Positions 5,918-15,224 of a stretch of 19,868 nucleotides of DNA are shown piece by piece (the first letter of the stretch is position 1; each line of letters opens with the position of its first letter). The position numbers and the translations under genes were made by a program. The stretch lies in assembly GCA_027660625.1 (NCBI GenBank), contig JAQDNC010000022.1:1-19868 (forward strand). The letters run 5' to 3'. Source of the stretch: Coriobacteriaceae bacterium AM100-PB1-1D-6A. Its GTDB lineage: Bacteria > Actinomycetota > Coriobacteriia > Coriobacteriales > Coriobacteriaceae. Below the pieces are notes generated by a model, which saw only the letters and a program-made list of their open reading frames with translations, ran no database searches and had not been told where the DNA came from.

Positions 5918-7201
5918 TTAGTAGATGACGGGATCGGGAACGGTGGCATGTTCGACATGCGCGCCAAGCGCCTGCAGCTTTTCGACAAACTGCTCGTAGC
6001 CACGTTTGATGTGATGGATGGCCGAGACCTCGGTAACGCCATCGGCGATAAGACCGGCAACCACAAGCGCCGCGCCGCCACGCAGGTCGGGTGAGGTGAC
6101 CTGTGCGCCCGAGAAGCCCTTGACGCCGTGAATCATGGCGTGATGGCTCTCGATACGAATATCGGCACCCATACGCACGAGCTCGGAGGCGAACATGAAG
6201 CGGTTCTCGAAGATGTTCTCGGTAATTACGGAGCTTCCGTCGGCAAGGGCCGAAAGCACCATGATCTGCGCCTGCATGTCGGTCGGGAAACCCGGGAACG
6301 GAAGCGTCTGGATATCGACCGGCCTGATGCGCTCGACGCGATTGACGTGGACGCCGCTCTCGATACGCTCGCACTCGATGCCCATAAGTTCCATCTTTTT
6401 GAGCACCATTCCCAGGTGGATGGGGCAGAAGCCCGTAACATCGACGCCGCGCTCATCGGCCATGAGGGCGCCGGCGACGATAAAGGTGCCGGCCTCGATG
6501 CGGTCACCCACCACGCAATGGGTAACGGGATGCAGCTCCTCCACGCCCTCGATGGTCACGACGGGCGTGCCTGCGCCGACGATCTTGGCACCCATCTCGT
6601 TGAGCATGTTGGCAAGGTCGACGATCTCGGGCTCGCGGGCAGCGTTGTCGATAACCGTGGTGCCCTGTGCGCGCACGGCAGCCATGATGAGGTTCTCGGT
6701 GGCGCCCACGCTCGCGAATTCGAGCGTGACGGTGGTGCCGTGCAGACCCTGGGGAGCACTGGCGTTGATGTAGCCGTGGGCGGTGTCGAACTCGACGCCC
6801 AGAGCCTCGAGACCCAGGATATGCATATCGATCTTGCGAGCACCCAGGTTGCAGCCGCCCGGCATGGCGATCTTGGCGCGATGGAAGCGACCCAGCAGGG
6901 GACCCATCACAGCCGTGGAGGCGCGCATCTTGGCGACGAGCTCGTAGGGAGCCTCCCAAGAATCGACCTGGGAGGTATCGATCTCGAGCGTGTGCTCGTC
7001 GAGAACATCGATCGTAGCGCCCATACCCTTGAGCACCTTGCCCATCACGTGGACATCGGAAATATCGGGCACGTTCTGCAGCGTCGTCTTGCCCGGCGCC
7101 AGAAGCGTTGCCGCCATGAGTTTGAGCGCGGAGTTCTTGGCACCCGAGACGGGCACGGAGCCTCCGATGGCGTGGCAACCCTCAACGCGGATAATATCCA
7201 A
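5918..7201 (-). CDS. murA: UDP-N-acetylglucosamine 1-carboxyvinyltransferase
   Basis: A 427-aa enzyme of the first committed step of peptidoglycan synthesis, transferring enolpyruvate from phosphoenolpyruvate to UDP-GlcNAc in the cytoplasm. Catalytic Lys22 lies in SGAKNS. The flexible loop has Cys117 in PGGCNLGARKIDMH, the residue alkylated by fosfomycin, so the protein is of the fosfomycin-sensitive type at this position. FPTDMQAQ and LRGGAALVVAGL are further family motifs. The length matches the family. The start is TTG at 7201, giving the standard MDIIRVEG beginning, with AAAGGG 6 nt upstream. It follows the ATP synthase operon, separated by a terminator, and is followed by the LCP gene. 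Confidence 0.96.
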   Translation of the reverse strand: MDIIRVEGCHAIGGSVPVSGAKNSALKLMAATLLAPGKTTLQNVPDISDVHVMGKVLKGMGATIDVLDEHTLEIDTSQVDSWEAPYELVAKMRASTAVMGPLLGRFHRAKIAMPGGCNLGARKIDMHILGLEALGVEFDTAHGYINASAPQGLHGTTVTLEFASVGATENLIMAAVRAQGTTVIDNAAREPEIVDLANMLNEMGAKIVGAGTPVVTIEGVEELHPVTHCVVGDRIEAGTFIVAGALMADERGVDVTGFCPIHLGMVLKKMELMGIECERIESGVHVNRVERIRPVDIQTLPFPGFPTDMQAQIMVLSALADGSSVITENIFENRFMFASELVRMGADIRIESHHAMIHGVKGFSGAQVTSPDLRGGAALVVAGLIADGVTEVSAIHHIKRGYEQFVEKLQALGAHVEHATVPDPVIY

Positions 7202-7214
7202 GGTCTACCCTTTC

Positions 7215-7253
7215 AAAAAGCATGCCCGGGGTGGCTGGGCCATCCCGGGCATG
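7215..7253 (-). terminator. terminator of the ATP synthase operon
   Basis: The stem CATGCCCGGG (7221-7230) pairs with CCCGGGCATG (7244-7253), extended by four further pairs inside. On the minus strand five T follow after one C (7219-7215). It lies 37 nt past the atpC stop. The T run ends only about 14 nt before the murA start codon, so murA's promoter must lie upstream of or within this hairpin, or murA depends on read-through. Confidence 0.85.
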
Positions 7254-7289
7254 ATGTGTTCGCAAATGGTCGAACGCTAAATCGTTTGA

Positions 7290-7682
7290 CTATTGGGCAA
7301 GCTTGAGCTTACACCATGCGATTTCATTATAGAGGTAGGCGCGGCGTGCATCATCCTCCGACAAATTACCCAGCTTCTCTTCAAAACCTTGAATATCAGC
7401 TTTAACCTTGTCGGCATCGACGGTCGCCAAATCGCAAGCGCGCTCGGCGAGAACGGTCACGACATCGTCCGCAACCTGGGCATAGCCGCCGGCCACGGCA
7501 AACGTGTGGTCGACAGTGCCCATGGCCTTATCGGAAACGCGAACGTAACCGCGGTCGATCGTGCAGATTTCGCTGGAGTGAGCAGGCAGAACGCCAAACT
7601 CGCCATCCGTAGACGGAATCGACACAAACGCAGCGTCACCCTCATAGGCGAGGCTCACGGGGCACACGATGCGGATACGCAT
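7290..7682 (-). CDS. atpC: ATP synthase F1 epsilon subunit
   Basis: A 130-aa central-stalk subunit that couples rotation to catalysis and restrains ATP hydrolysis. The N-terminal beta-sandwich is clear (GEFGVLPAHSSEICTIDRG, about residues 27-45), followed by a C-terminal helical hairpin region (about 88-130) ending NEIAWCKLKLAQ. It is the last gene of the atp operon. The ATG at 7682 is 3 nt past the atpD stop, and its ribosome site lies inside the end of atpD (GGGGGAG). Confidence 0.94.
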   Translation of the reverse strand: MRIRIVCPVSLAYEGDAAFVSIPSTDGEFGVLPAHSSEICTIDRGYVRVSDKAMGTVDHTFAVAGGYAQVADDVVTVLAERACDLATVDADKVKADIQGFEEKLGNLSEDDARRAYLYNEIAWCKLKLAQ

Positions 7683-7685
7683 AAC

Positions 7686-10048
<2,363 letters not shown>

Positions 10049-10053
10049 AGGGC

Positions 10054-11652
10054 TTAGTTCTCCTCTGATCCAGTCGTATCGGCATGGTGCTTGGCCATGA
10101 ACTGCTGCTTGAAGTCACCGATAACGCGCAGAAGCTCAGCCTTGGTGTCATCGTCGATCTTCTTGGCGCGAACCTTATCGAGCAGCGAGCCAAAGCCGTT
10201 GTCCAGGTACTCGATAAGCTCAGCGCGGAAAGGCAGCACGTCGGCGATCTCCAGGTCGTCCAGGAAGCCCTCGTTGCCTGCAAACAGAACTGCAATCTGC
10301 TCGCCAACCTCAAACGGCTTGTAGCGCGGCTGCTTAAGGAGCTCAGTCATGCGAGCGCCGTGGGTAAGCTGCTTTTGCGTGGCCTCGTCGAGGTCGGAGC
10401 CGAACTGCGTAAAGCCGGCGAGCTCCTGGTACGAAGCGAGGTCAAGACGAAGATTGCCGGCAACCTGCTTCATGGCCTTGGTCTGTGCGTCGCCACCGAC
10501 GCGGGACACGGAGATACCCACGTCGACTGCCGGGCGCTGGCCCTGGAAGAAGAGCTCGGACTGCAGGTAGATCTGACCATCGGTAATGGAAATGACGTTG
10601 GTCGGAATGTAGGCCGAGACGTCGCCGTCCTGGGTCTCGATGATCGGCAGAGCCGTCATGGAGCCGTAACCGTTCTTCTTGGACATCTTGACGGCACGCT
10701 CGAGCAGACGAGAGTGCAGGTAGAAGATGTCGCCAGGATAGGCCTCGCGTCCGGGCGGACGATGCAGCGTCAGCGACATCTGACGGTAGGCCACAGCCTG
10801 CTTGGACAGGTCGTCGTAGATGACGAGCACGTGGCCGCCGGGGTTGGTCTCGCTGGCGGGCTTGCCGTCCTCGCCGTTGTACATGAAGAACTCGCCGATA
10901 GCGGCACCGGCCATAGGCGCGATGTACTGCATAGGGGCGGAATCGGCAGCGGTGGCCGAAACGATAATGGTGTAGTCGAGCGCACCGTGCTGAGCGAGGG
11001 TCTCGCGGATGTTGGCAACCGTGGAAGCCTTCTGGCCGATGGCGACATAGATGCAGACCATGCCCTTGCCGCGCTGATTGAGGATAGCGTCGATGGCAAT
11101 GGCGGTCTTACCGGTCTTACGGTCGCCGATGATAAGCTCGCGCTGGCCGCGGCCGATAGGCACCATGGAGTCGATGGCGAGCAGACCGGTCTGAACCGGC
11201 TCGCACACCGGGGTACGGTCGATGACGCCGGGGGCCTTGAACTCGATAGGGCGGCGGTGCGTGGCGACAATGTCACCCAAACCGTCGATGGGCTGGCCGA
11301 GCGGATTGACGACGCGGCCGAGCATGGCACGGCTCACGGGGATATCCATAATGCGGCCAGTGGTGCGGCACTCGTCGCCTTCCTTGATGGAGTCGACGGC
11401 ACCAAACAGAACGGCGCCGACCTCGTCACGGTCAAGGTTCTGGGCAAGGCCGAAGACGGTCTCACCGGTATCGGAGCTCTTGAACTCCAGAAGCTCGCCT
11501 GCCATGGCGCTCTTGAGGCCAGTGACGCGCGCGATGCCGTCGCCTACCTCGTCGACCGTTGAAACCTCATGCGTATCGACCGTCGCGGAGAGGCTCGTGA
11601 GCTGCTCCTGCAGTTTCTTGGCGATATCCTGGGCATTGAGGGTTTCGGACAT
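10054..11652 (-). CDS. atpA: ATP synthase F1 alpha subunit
   Basis: The 532-aa non-catalytic nucleotide-binding subunit of F1. The Walker A loop GDRKTGKT lies at residues 176-183. The Walker B segment VLVIYDD is at 275-281, the [10 protein letters not shown] segment at 299-308, and the arginine finger Arg384 in SVSRVGG. Compared with the usual sequence, about 12 extra residues, rich in Gly, Pro, Ser and Asn, occur just before the Walker B strand (about 262-274). The rest matches the family closely. The start ATG overlaps the atpH stop by one base (TAATG). Confidence 0.98.
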   Translation of the reverse strand: MSETLNAQDIAKKLQEQLTSLSATVDTHEVSTVDEVGDGIARVTGLKSAMAGELLEFKSSDTGETVFGLAQNLDRDEVGAVLFGAVDSIKEGDECRTTGRIMDIPVSRAMLGRVVNPLGQPIDGLGDIVATHRRPIEFKAPGVIDRTPVCEPVQTGLLAIDSMVPIGRGQRELIIGDRKTGKTAIAIDAILNQRGKGMVCIYVAIGQKASTVANIRETLAQHGALDYTIIVSATAADSAPMQYIAPMAGAAIGEFFMYNGEDGKPASETNPGGHVLVIYDDLSKQAVAYRQMSLTLHRPPGREAYPGDIFYLHSRLLERAVKMSKKNGYGSMTALPIIETQDGDVSAYIPTNVISITDGQIYLQSELFFQGQRPAVDVGISVSRVGGDAQTKAMKQVAGNLRLDLASYQELAGFTQFGSDLDEATQKQLTHGARMTELLKQPRYKPFEVGEQIAVLFAGNEGFLDDLEIADVLPFRAELIEYLDNGFGSLLDKVRAKKIDDDTKAELLRVIGDFKQQFMAKHHADTTGSEEN

Positions 11653-12128
11653 TAGGCTTCACCTCCGTACGAATTAGCAGAGTTTGCGAGGGTCTCCTGT
11701 GCGATGCGCAGCTGCGTCTTGACGGAAATGTCACGACGCTCGCCGCGAGCCTCGAGCACCAGGCCGCCCACGATAGACGGGTCGACCTGCTCGATAAGGA
11801 ATACCTTGCGGCCGAAGTCCTGCTCGCATTTCTTAGTGATGGTTTGACGCAGCTCGTCGTCGAGCGGGATCGCCGTGGTGACGGTCACGCCCACTACATC
11901 CTCGTCTTCCTCGGCAACATACTTAAAGGCAGCTGCCACCTTGGGAAGAAGGTCGAGCTGGTCGCGCTTGGACATGGTGTCGAGCACGGCGATGATCTCG
12001 GGGCTGGCGGAAGCCAGGCGCTCGATCATCTCGAGGTCCTCGAACACATGGTTCTCGGCCTTGGCGGCTTCCAGAAGGGAGCGCGCGTAGGTCTCGAGCA
12101 CCTTGTCCTGATAGCGGCTAGTCGGCAT
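11652..12128 (-). CDS. atpH: ATP synthase delta subunit
   Basis: A 158-aa peripheral stalk subunit that joins b to the top of F1. The N-terminal helical part ([13 protein letters not shown], residues 14-26) and the C-terminal [25 protein letters not shown] region are typical. The protein is about 20 residues shorter than most delta subunits; the shortening appears to lie in the middle of the helical domain. The start ATG at 12128 lies inside the end of atpF (11-nt overlap), with GCAGG about 8 nt upstream. It is identified by both sequence and operon position. Confidence 0.93.
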   Translation of the reverse strand: MPTSRYQDKVLETYARSLLEAAKAENHVFEDLEMIERLASASPEIIAVLDTMSKRDQLDLLPKVAAAFKYVAEEDEDVVGVTVTTAIPLDDELRQTITKKCEQDFGRKVFLIEQVDPSIVGGLVLEARGERRDISVKTQLRIAQETLANSANSYGGEA

Positions 12129-12720
12129 TCAGGCTACCTGCTTCCTGGATGTAGCGCTCGATGAGCTTCTTCTGCCCGGCCTCGTCCTCGAGTGCCTCGC
12201 CCACGATCTTGGTGGCGACGGCAACGGACAGGTCGGCGATGGAGCTCGCGGCACCGGCGTAGATGGACTTGCGCTCGTCCTCGACGGTCGTATGGGCCTT
12301 GGCGATGATCTCCTCGGCCTCCTTGTGAGCAGCCTCGATGATACGGGCGCGCTCGGACTCGGCGTCCTTACGGGCCTCGAGAACGATGTCGGCAGCCTGA
12401 CGACGGGCGTCGGTGACGATCGAGTCGGACTCAGCACGCTTGGCGATAGCCTCCTGCTTGGTCTTCTCGGCCTCGTCGAGGCTCTCCTCGATCTTCTTGC
12501 CGCGCTCCTCCATGGTTTTCATGATGCCCGGCAGGGCGACCTTGGCCAGCACGATCCAGATGATCAGGAAGGCGATAAGCGCCGGGATGAACTCCGCCAT
12601 CTTAGGGATGAGGATGTCCGCACCGGCGGCGCCGTCCTCGGCGAACGCGGAAACCGGCATGAGCAGCGCGGCCGCGGACGCGGAGAGTGCGATCGCGCTC
12701 TTCTGGGATGAAAGATTCAT
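12118..12720 (-). CDS. atpF: ATP synthase F0 b subunit
   Basis: A 200-aa peripheral stalk subunit anchoring F1 to the membrane. After an N-terminal segment resembling a cleavable signal peptide (about residues 1-27, hydrophobic core rich in Ala/Leu ending in SAFA-E), a membrane helix occupies about 43-65 (FIPALIAFLIIWIVLAKVAL). A long charged coiled coil (about 68-170) follows. The b subunit of many bacteria lacks such a leader. The ATG at 12720 lies 15 nt past the atpE stop. Overlaps atpH by 11 nt. Confidence 0.94.
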   Translation of the reverse strand: MNLSSQKSAIALSASAAALLMPVSAFAEDGAAGADILIPKMAEFIPALIAFLIIWIVLAKVALPGIMKTMEERGKKIEESLDEAEKTKQEAIAKRAESDSIVTDARRQAADIVLEARKDAESERARIIEAAHKEAEEIIAKAHTTVEDERKSIYAGAASSIADLSVAVATKIVGEALEDEAGQKKLIERYIQEAGSLNAD

Positions 12721-12735
12721 ACTTGACGCTCCGTG

Positions 12736-12930
12736 CTATTTAACGATCAGCGCGACAACGAAGCCGATCAGAGCCAGAGCCTCGCCGAAGGCGGAGCCCA
12801 TGATGAAGACGGTGAACACGCGGCCCTGGACCTCAGGCTGACGGGCCATAGCACCCGTAGCACCCAGAGCAGACAGGCCGATAGCAAGACCAGCGCCGAT
12901 AACACCGAGACCGTAACCGATAACTCCCAC
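12736..12930 (-). CDS. atpE: ATP synthase F0 c subunit
   Basis: A 64-aa hairpin protein that forms the membrane rotor ring. Helix 1 spans about residues 3-28, the polar loop ARQPE is at 29-33, and helix 2 spans about 38-63 with the ion-binding carboxylate Glu50 in FGEALALIGF. The Gln and the Ser after Glu that mark Na+-binding rings are replaced by Ile17 and Ala51, so a proton-coupled ring is predicted. It is at the short end of the family (usually 70-90 aa). The start is GTG at 12930 with a strong AAAGGAGG 4 nt upstream, the best ribosome site in the operon, as suits a subunit needed in many copies. Confidence 0.96.
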   Translation of the reverse strand: MGVIGYGLGVIGAGLAIGLSALGATGAMARQPEVQGRVFTVFIMGSAFGEALALIGFVVALIVK

Positions 12931-12946
12931 GATTCCTCCTTTGTCG

Positions 12947-12966
12947 TGCGTGTCTTATTTCACGCA
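12947..12966 (-). promoter_or_regulatory. hairpin upstream of the atpE ribosome site
   Basis: TGCGTG (12947-12952) and CACGCA (12961-12966) form a 6-bp stem with an 8-nt AT-rich loop, just before the strong ribosome site of atpE. It lies in the 124-nt atpB-atpE spacer, the only long gap inside the operon. A further GCCTT/AAGGC hairpin lies near the atpB end. A role in raising c-subunit expression or in mRNA processing is inference. Confidence 0.4.
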
Positions 12967-13054
12967 GGATAACCTTTTTATAACTGCCGGGCTCCATGGG
13001 GACGGGCACCGGCGGTTTAACGAATTGCCTTACCTTTAAGGCGCGAACGGAAGA

Positions 13055-13858
13055 CTACTCCTCCTCCGCGACCTCCTCTGCCTCGGAGACGTACACGGCG
13101 GTAAGGACCGTGAAGACGTAAGCCTGGATGGCGCCGACCACAAGCTCGATCGCATAGATCAGGATGAGGATGGCAAGCCAGGCCAGCGAAGGCAGGGCAC
13201 CGACGGCGTGGGCCGCGGAAACCTGCTGAAGCAGCGGCTGCATGAACATGCTCGCCATGATGGCGAACGAGCCCATGACCACGTGTCCTGCGAACATGTT
13301 GCAGAACAGACGGACGGCGAGCGTGATGAGGCGCAGGAAGGTCGAGAAAAGCTCGACGACCCACACAAGCACGTTCATCGGGAAGCTCACGCCCTGCGGG
13401 GCGAGGCTCTTGATGTAGCCGATCACGCCGTGAGCCTTGCATCCGTAGTAGATGAAGTACACGAAGGCGAAGATGGCGAGCGCGGCGGTGGAGCCGATTG
13501 CGCCGGTGCCGGGCTTCATTCCCGGAATCAGGCCGATCATGTTATTGATCAGGATGAACAGGAAAAGCGAGCACAGGAACGGGAAGTGCTTCTTCCAGTT
13601 CTCACCCACGACGCCCTTGCCGATATCGTTCTCGACGTACTCGATGATGTACTCGAAACCGTTGACGAAGAAGCCCTTGGGAACCAAGGTCTGCTTCTTC
13701 TTGAACACGGCCAGGACGATCAGGAGCACGATCGTGGAGACGATCAGCCAAAACGAGTACTGCGTGATGCCGCAGCTTAGATCGCCCACGACGGGGGTGG
13801 AGCTGAACTCGCTGACCAGATGATTAATCTCATCAGGCAGCTTTTCAAAAATTTCCAC
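13055..13858 (-). CDS. atpB: ATP synthase F0 a subunit
   Basis: A 267-aa membrane stator subunit providing the proton half-channels. Hydrophobic segments lie near residues 33-52, 94-112, 122-138, 160-180, 190-207 and 226-255. The essential arginine is Arg183 in LAVRLFCNMFAGH; Glu169 and Gln245 (GAIQAYVFTVLTAVY) are the other usual channel residues. The C terminus is acidic. The start is GTG at 13858 with AAAGG about 7 nt upstream, 3 nt after the stop of the AtpI-like gene. A 124-nt spacer separates it from atpE. Confidence 0.96.
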   Translation of the reverse strand: MEIFEKLPDEINHLVSEFSSTPVVGDLSCGITQYSFWLIVSTIVLLIVLAVFKKKQTLVPKGFFVNGFEYIIEYVENDIGKGVVGENWKKHFPFLCSLFLFILINNMIGLIPGMKPGTGAIGSTAALAIFAFVYFIYYGCKAHGVIGYIKSLAPQGVSFPMNVLVWVVELFSTFLRLITLAVRLFCNMFAGHVVMGSFAIMASMFMQPLLQQVSAAHAVGALPSLAWLAILILIYAIELVVGAIQAYVFTVLTAVYVSEAEEVAEEE

Positions 13859-13861
13859 GAC

Positions 13862-14173
13862 TTACCTTTCGACCTCATGAGGATCTCGCAGCGCCTTGGC
13901 GACACGAACCGTGCAGGCGGCCATAAAGGCCACGAAGCCGATCGCCTCGCCCAGAAGGAACATGCGAAATGCCTCTCCGAACAACGCAAACACAACCAAG
14001 GTAAAGACGAGCAGGGCGATTGCCGAGACCGCCAGACTCACCATGCCCTTGAGCATGTCCGCATTCTGCTTATCGTCAAGAACCGGCTTGAGCGTAAAAA
14101 CAAAGGGAAGAAAGGCGATTGCGCCCGCGATGGCGCCTGCAACGATAGCGAGCAGATCGGCTACCTGAAACAC
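13862..14173 (-). CDS. small membrane protein at AtpI position
   Basis: A 103-aa protein with three predicted membrane helices (about residues 4-27, 43-65 and 70-90) and a charged C-terminal tail. It is the first gene of the atp operon and lies 3 nt before atpB, the place of AtpI, which in other bacteria helps assemble the c ring or acts in Mg2+ uptake. The sequence itself is too divergent for me to recognise AtpI directly, so the call rests on size, topology and position. The GTG at 14173 is chosen because GAGG lies 6 nt upstream; an in-frame ATG at 14248 would lie at the predicted -10 region. Confidence 0.7.
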   Translation of the reverse strand: MFQVADLLAIVAGAIAGAIAFLPFVFTLKPVLDDKQNADMLKGMVSLAVSAIALLVFTLVVFALFGEAFRMFLLGEAIGFVAFMAACTVRVAKALRDPHEVER

Positions 14174-14234
14174 TGGCGTCCTCACTTTCCTTTTTAACGC
14201 TTCACAGAACAGTTCCCGCCAAACATTGGTGACT

Positions 14235-14262
14235 ATTGTACGAGCCAATCGCTAAAGTACAA
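14235..14262 (-). promoter_or_regulatory. predicted promoter of the ATP synthase operon
   Basis: TTGTAC (14257-14262) and TACAAT (14235-14240) are separated by 16 nt on the minus strand. The -10 matches 5 of 6 consensus bases and the -35 only its TTG. Transcription would start near 14228, giving a leader of about 55 nt. A 6-bp inverted repeat (AACCGA/TCGGTT, 14261-14279) overlaps the -35. The same TACAAT hexamer occurs in the predicted prmC promoter. Confidence 0.55.
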
Positions 14263-14317
14263 CCGAAAAAGCATCGGTTAGTACGCACCTGTTCGTTTTC
14301 TTAAGACCTTCTTTATG

Positions 14318-14354
14318 CCGCAGGTACGGTAACGCGTTTTTCCGTACCCTGCGG
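14318..14354 (-). other. strong hairpin between upp and the atp operon
   Basis: A 12-bp stem with one bulged base (CCGCAGG-TACGG paired with CCGTA-C-CCTGCGG) encloses a 12-nt loop containing AACGCGTT. No T tract follows on either strand, so it is not a classic intrinsic terminator. It lies 100 nt past the upp stop and about 78 nt before the atp operon -10. It may be a Rho-type or processed upp end, or a regulatory site. The remaining 280-nt spacer holds no gene that I can support. Confidence 0.4.
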
Positions 14355-14453
14355 GGCGAAACGTCCGTTAACAGGGGTGAGCGCGGTCGCCTTTTATTTG
14401 TCCGCGCGCACCGTTTCTTCGTATTTTCGACGTTAGCCGGTTTGGCCCAGAGA

Positions 14454-15101
14454 CTACAGCGTGCCGTAGATGCGGTCGCCGGCATCGCCCAGGCCGGGGA
14501 CGATGTAGGCGGCCTCGTTGAGGTGGTCGTCAATGGCGCAGGTATAGATATGCACGTCGGGGTCTTTCTCGGTCAGCGACTTGAGGCCCTCGGGGGCCGC
14601 GACGATGCACAGCATGCGAATGTCCTTGACACCGCGCTCGCGCAGATAGCCGATAGCCGTCTCGGCAGAACCGCCCGTGGCGAGCATGGGATCGACGACC
14701 AGGCAGATACGTTGGTCGATATCCCTGGGCATCTTGCAGTAATACTCATGCGGCTCGTGGGTGACCTCGTCGCGCTCCATGCCAATGTGGCCCACGCGGG
14801 CAGAGGGCACCAGGTCGAGGATGCCGTCGACCATGCCAAGGCCCGCGCGCAGAATGGGGACGATGGCGAGCTTCTTGCCGGCAAGCTGCTTAAACGTGGC
14901 AGTGGTGATGGGAGTCTCGACTTCGACATCCTCCATGGGCAGGTCGCGCATGGCCTCGTAGCCGTCAAAAAGCGCGAGCTCGCGCACGAGCTGGCGGAAC
15001 TGGTTGGTGCCGGTCGACTTATCGCGCAGGATCGACAACTTGTGCTGGACGAGCGGATGGTCGACAAGCGTCACGCGGGACGCATCGTAGGTAACGGTCA
15101 T
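14454..15101 (-). CDS. upp: uracil phosphoribosyltransferase
   Basis: A 215-aa pyrimidine salvage enzyme making UMP from uracil and PRPP in the cytoplasm. The PRPP-binding loop [12 protein letters not shown] is at residues 135-146, and the uracil-binding C terminus [15 protein letters not shown] is at 199-213. PILRAGLGM (82-90) is a further family signature. Length fits (208-216 aa). The ATG at 15101 has AAAGGGG about 10 nt upstream; an in-frame upstream start at 15149 would add 16 residues that do not match the family. It lies upstream of the atp operon in the same direction, as in Bacillus. Confidence 0.97.
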   Translation of the reverse strand: MTVTYDASRVTLVDHPLVQHKLSILRDKSTGTNQFRQLVRELALFDGYEAMRDLPMEDVEVETPITTATFKQLAGKKLAIVPILRAGLGMVDGILDLVPSARVGHIGMERDEVTHEPHEYYCKMPRDIDQRICLVVDPMLATGGSAETAIGYLRERGVKDIRMLCIVAAPEGLKSLTEKDPDVHIYTCAIDDHLNEAAYIVPGLGDAGDRIYGTL

Positions 15102-15118
15102 GGGTTGATTGCCCCTTT

Positions 15119-15136
15119 CGTTGCGGCCGCAAAACG
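15119..15136. repeat. 12-bp palindrome before upp ribosome site
   Basis: TTGCGGCCGCAA (15121-15132) is a perfect palindrome, with CGTT/AACG flanks extending it imperfectly. It sits directly upstream of the upp Shine-Dalgarno sequence in the 123-nt glpK-upp spacer. It could be an operator or a hairpin, or chance in GC-rich DNA. No convincing promoter or terminator was found in this spacer. Confidence 0.25.
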
Positions 15137-15224
15137 ACCTTGCTGACATGACGCACAGCGATGTTGCCGCCGCCCGCCATGCATAAGTTTAGCGGTTTGT
15201 TGTATCGAACGCTCCGTCACAACC

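Noticed and set aside
6128..7306. 392-codon plus-strand frame opposite murA
   Set aside because: Antisense to a conserved gene; His/Asp-rich composition typical of a reverse-strand shadow.
10084..11562. 492-codon plus-strand frame opposite atpA
   Set aside because: Antisense shadow of a conserved gene; repetitive Leu/Gly/Val/Asp composition and no domain.
14380..14408. GCGCGG/CCGCGC inverted repeat considered as upp terminator
   Set aside because: Only a 6-bp stem with a 15-nt loop and no T tract follows on the minus strand.
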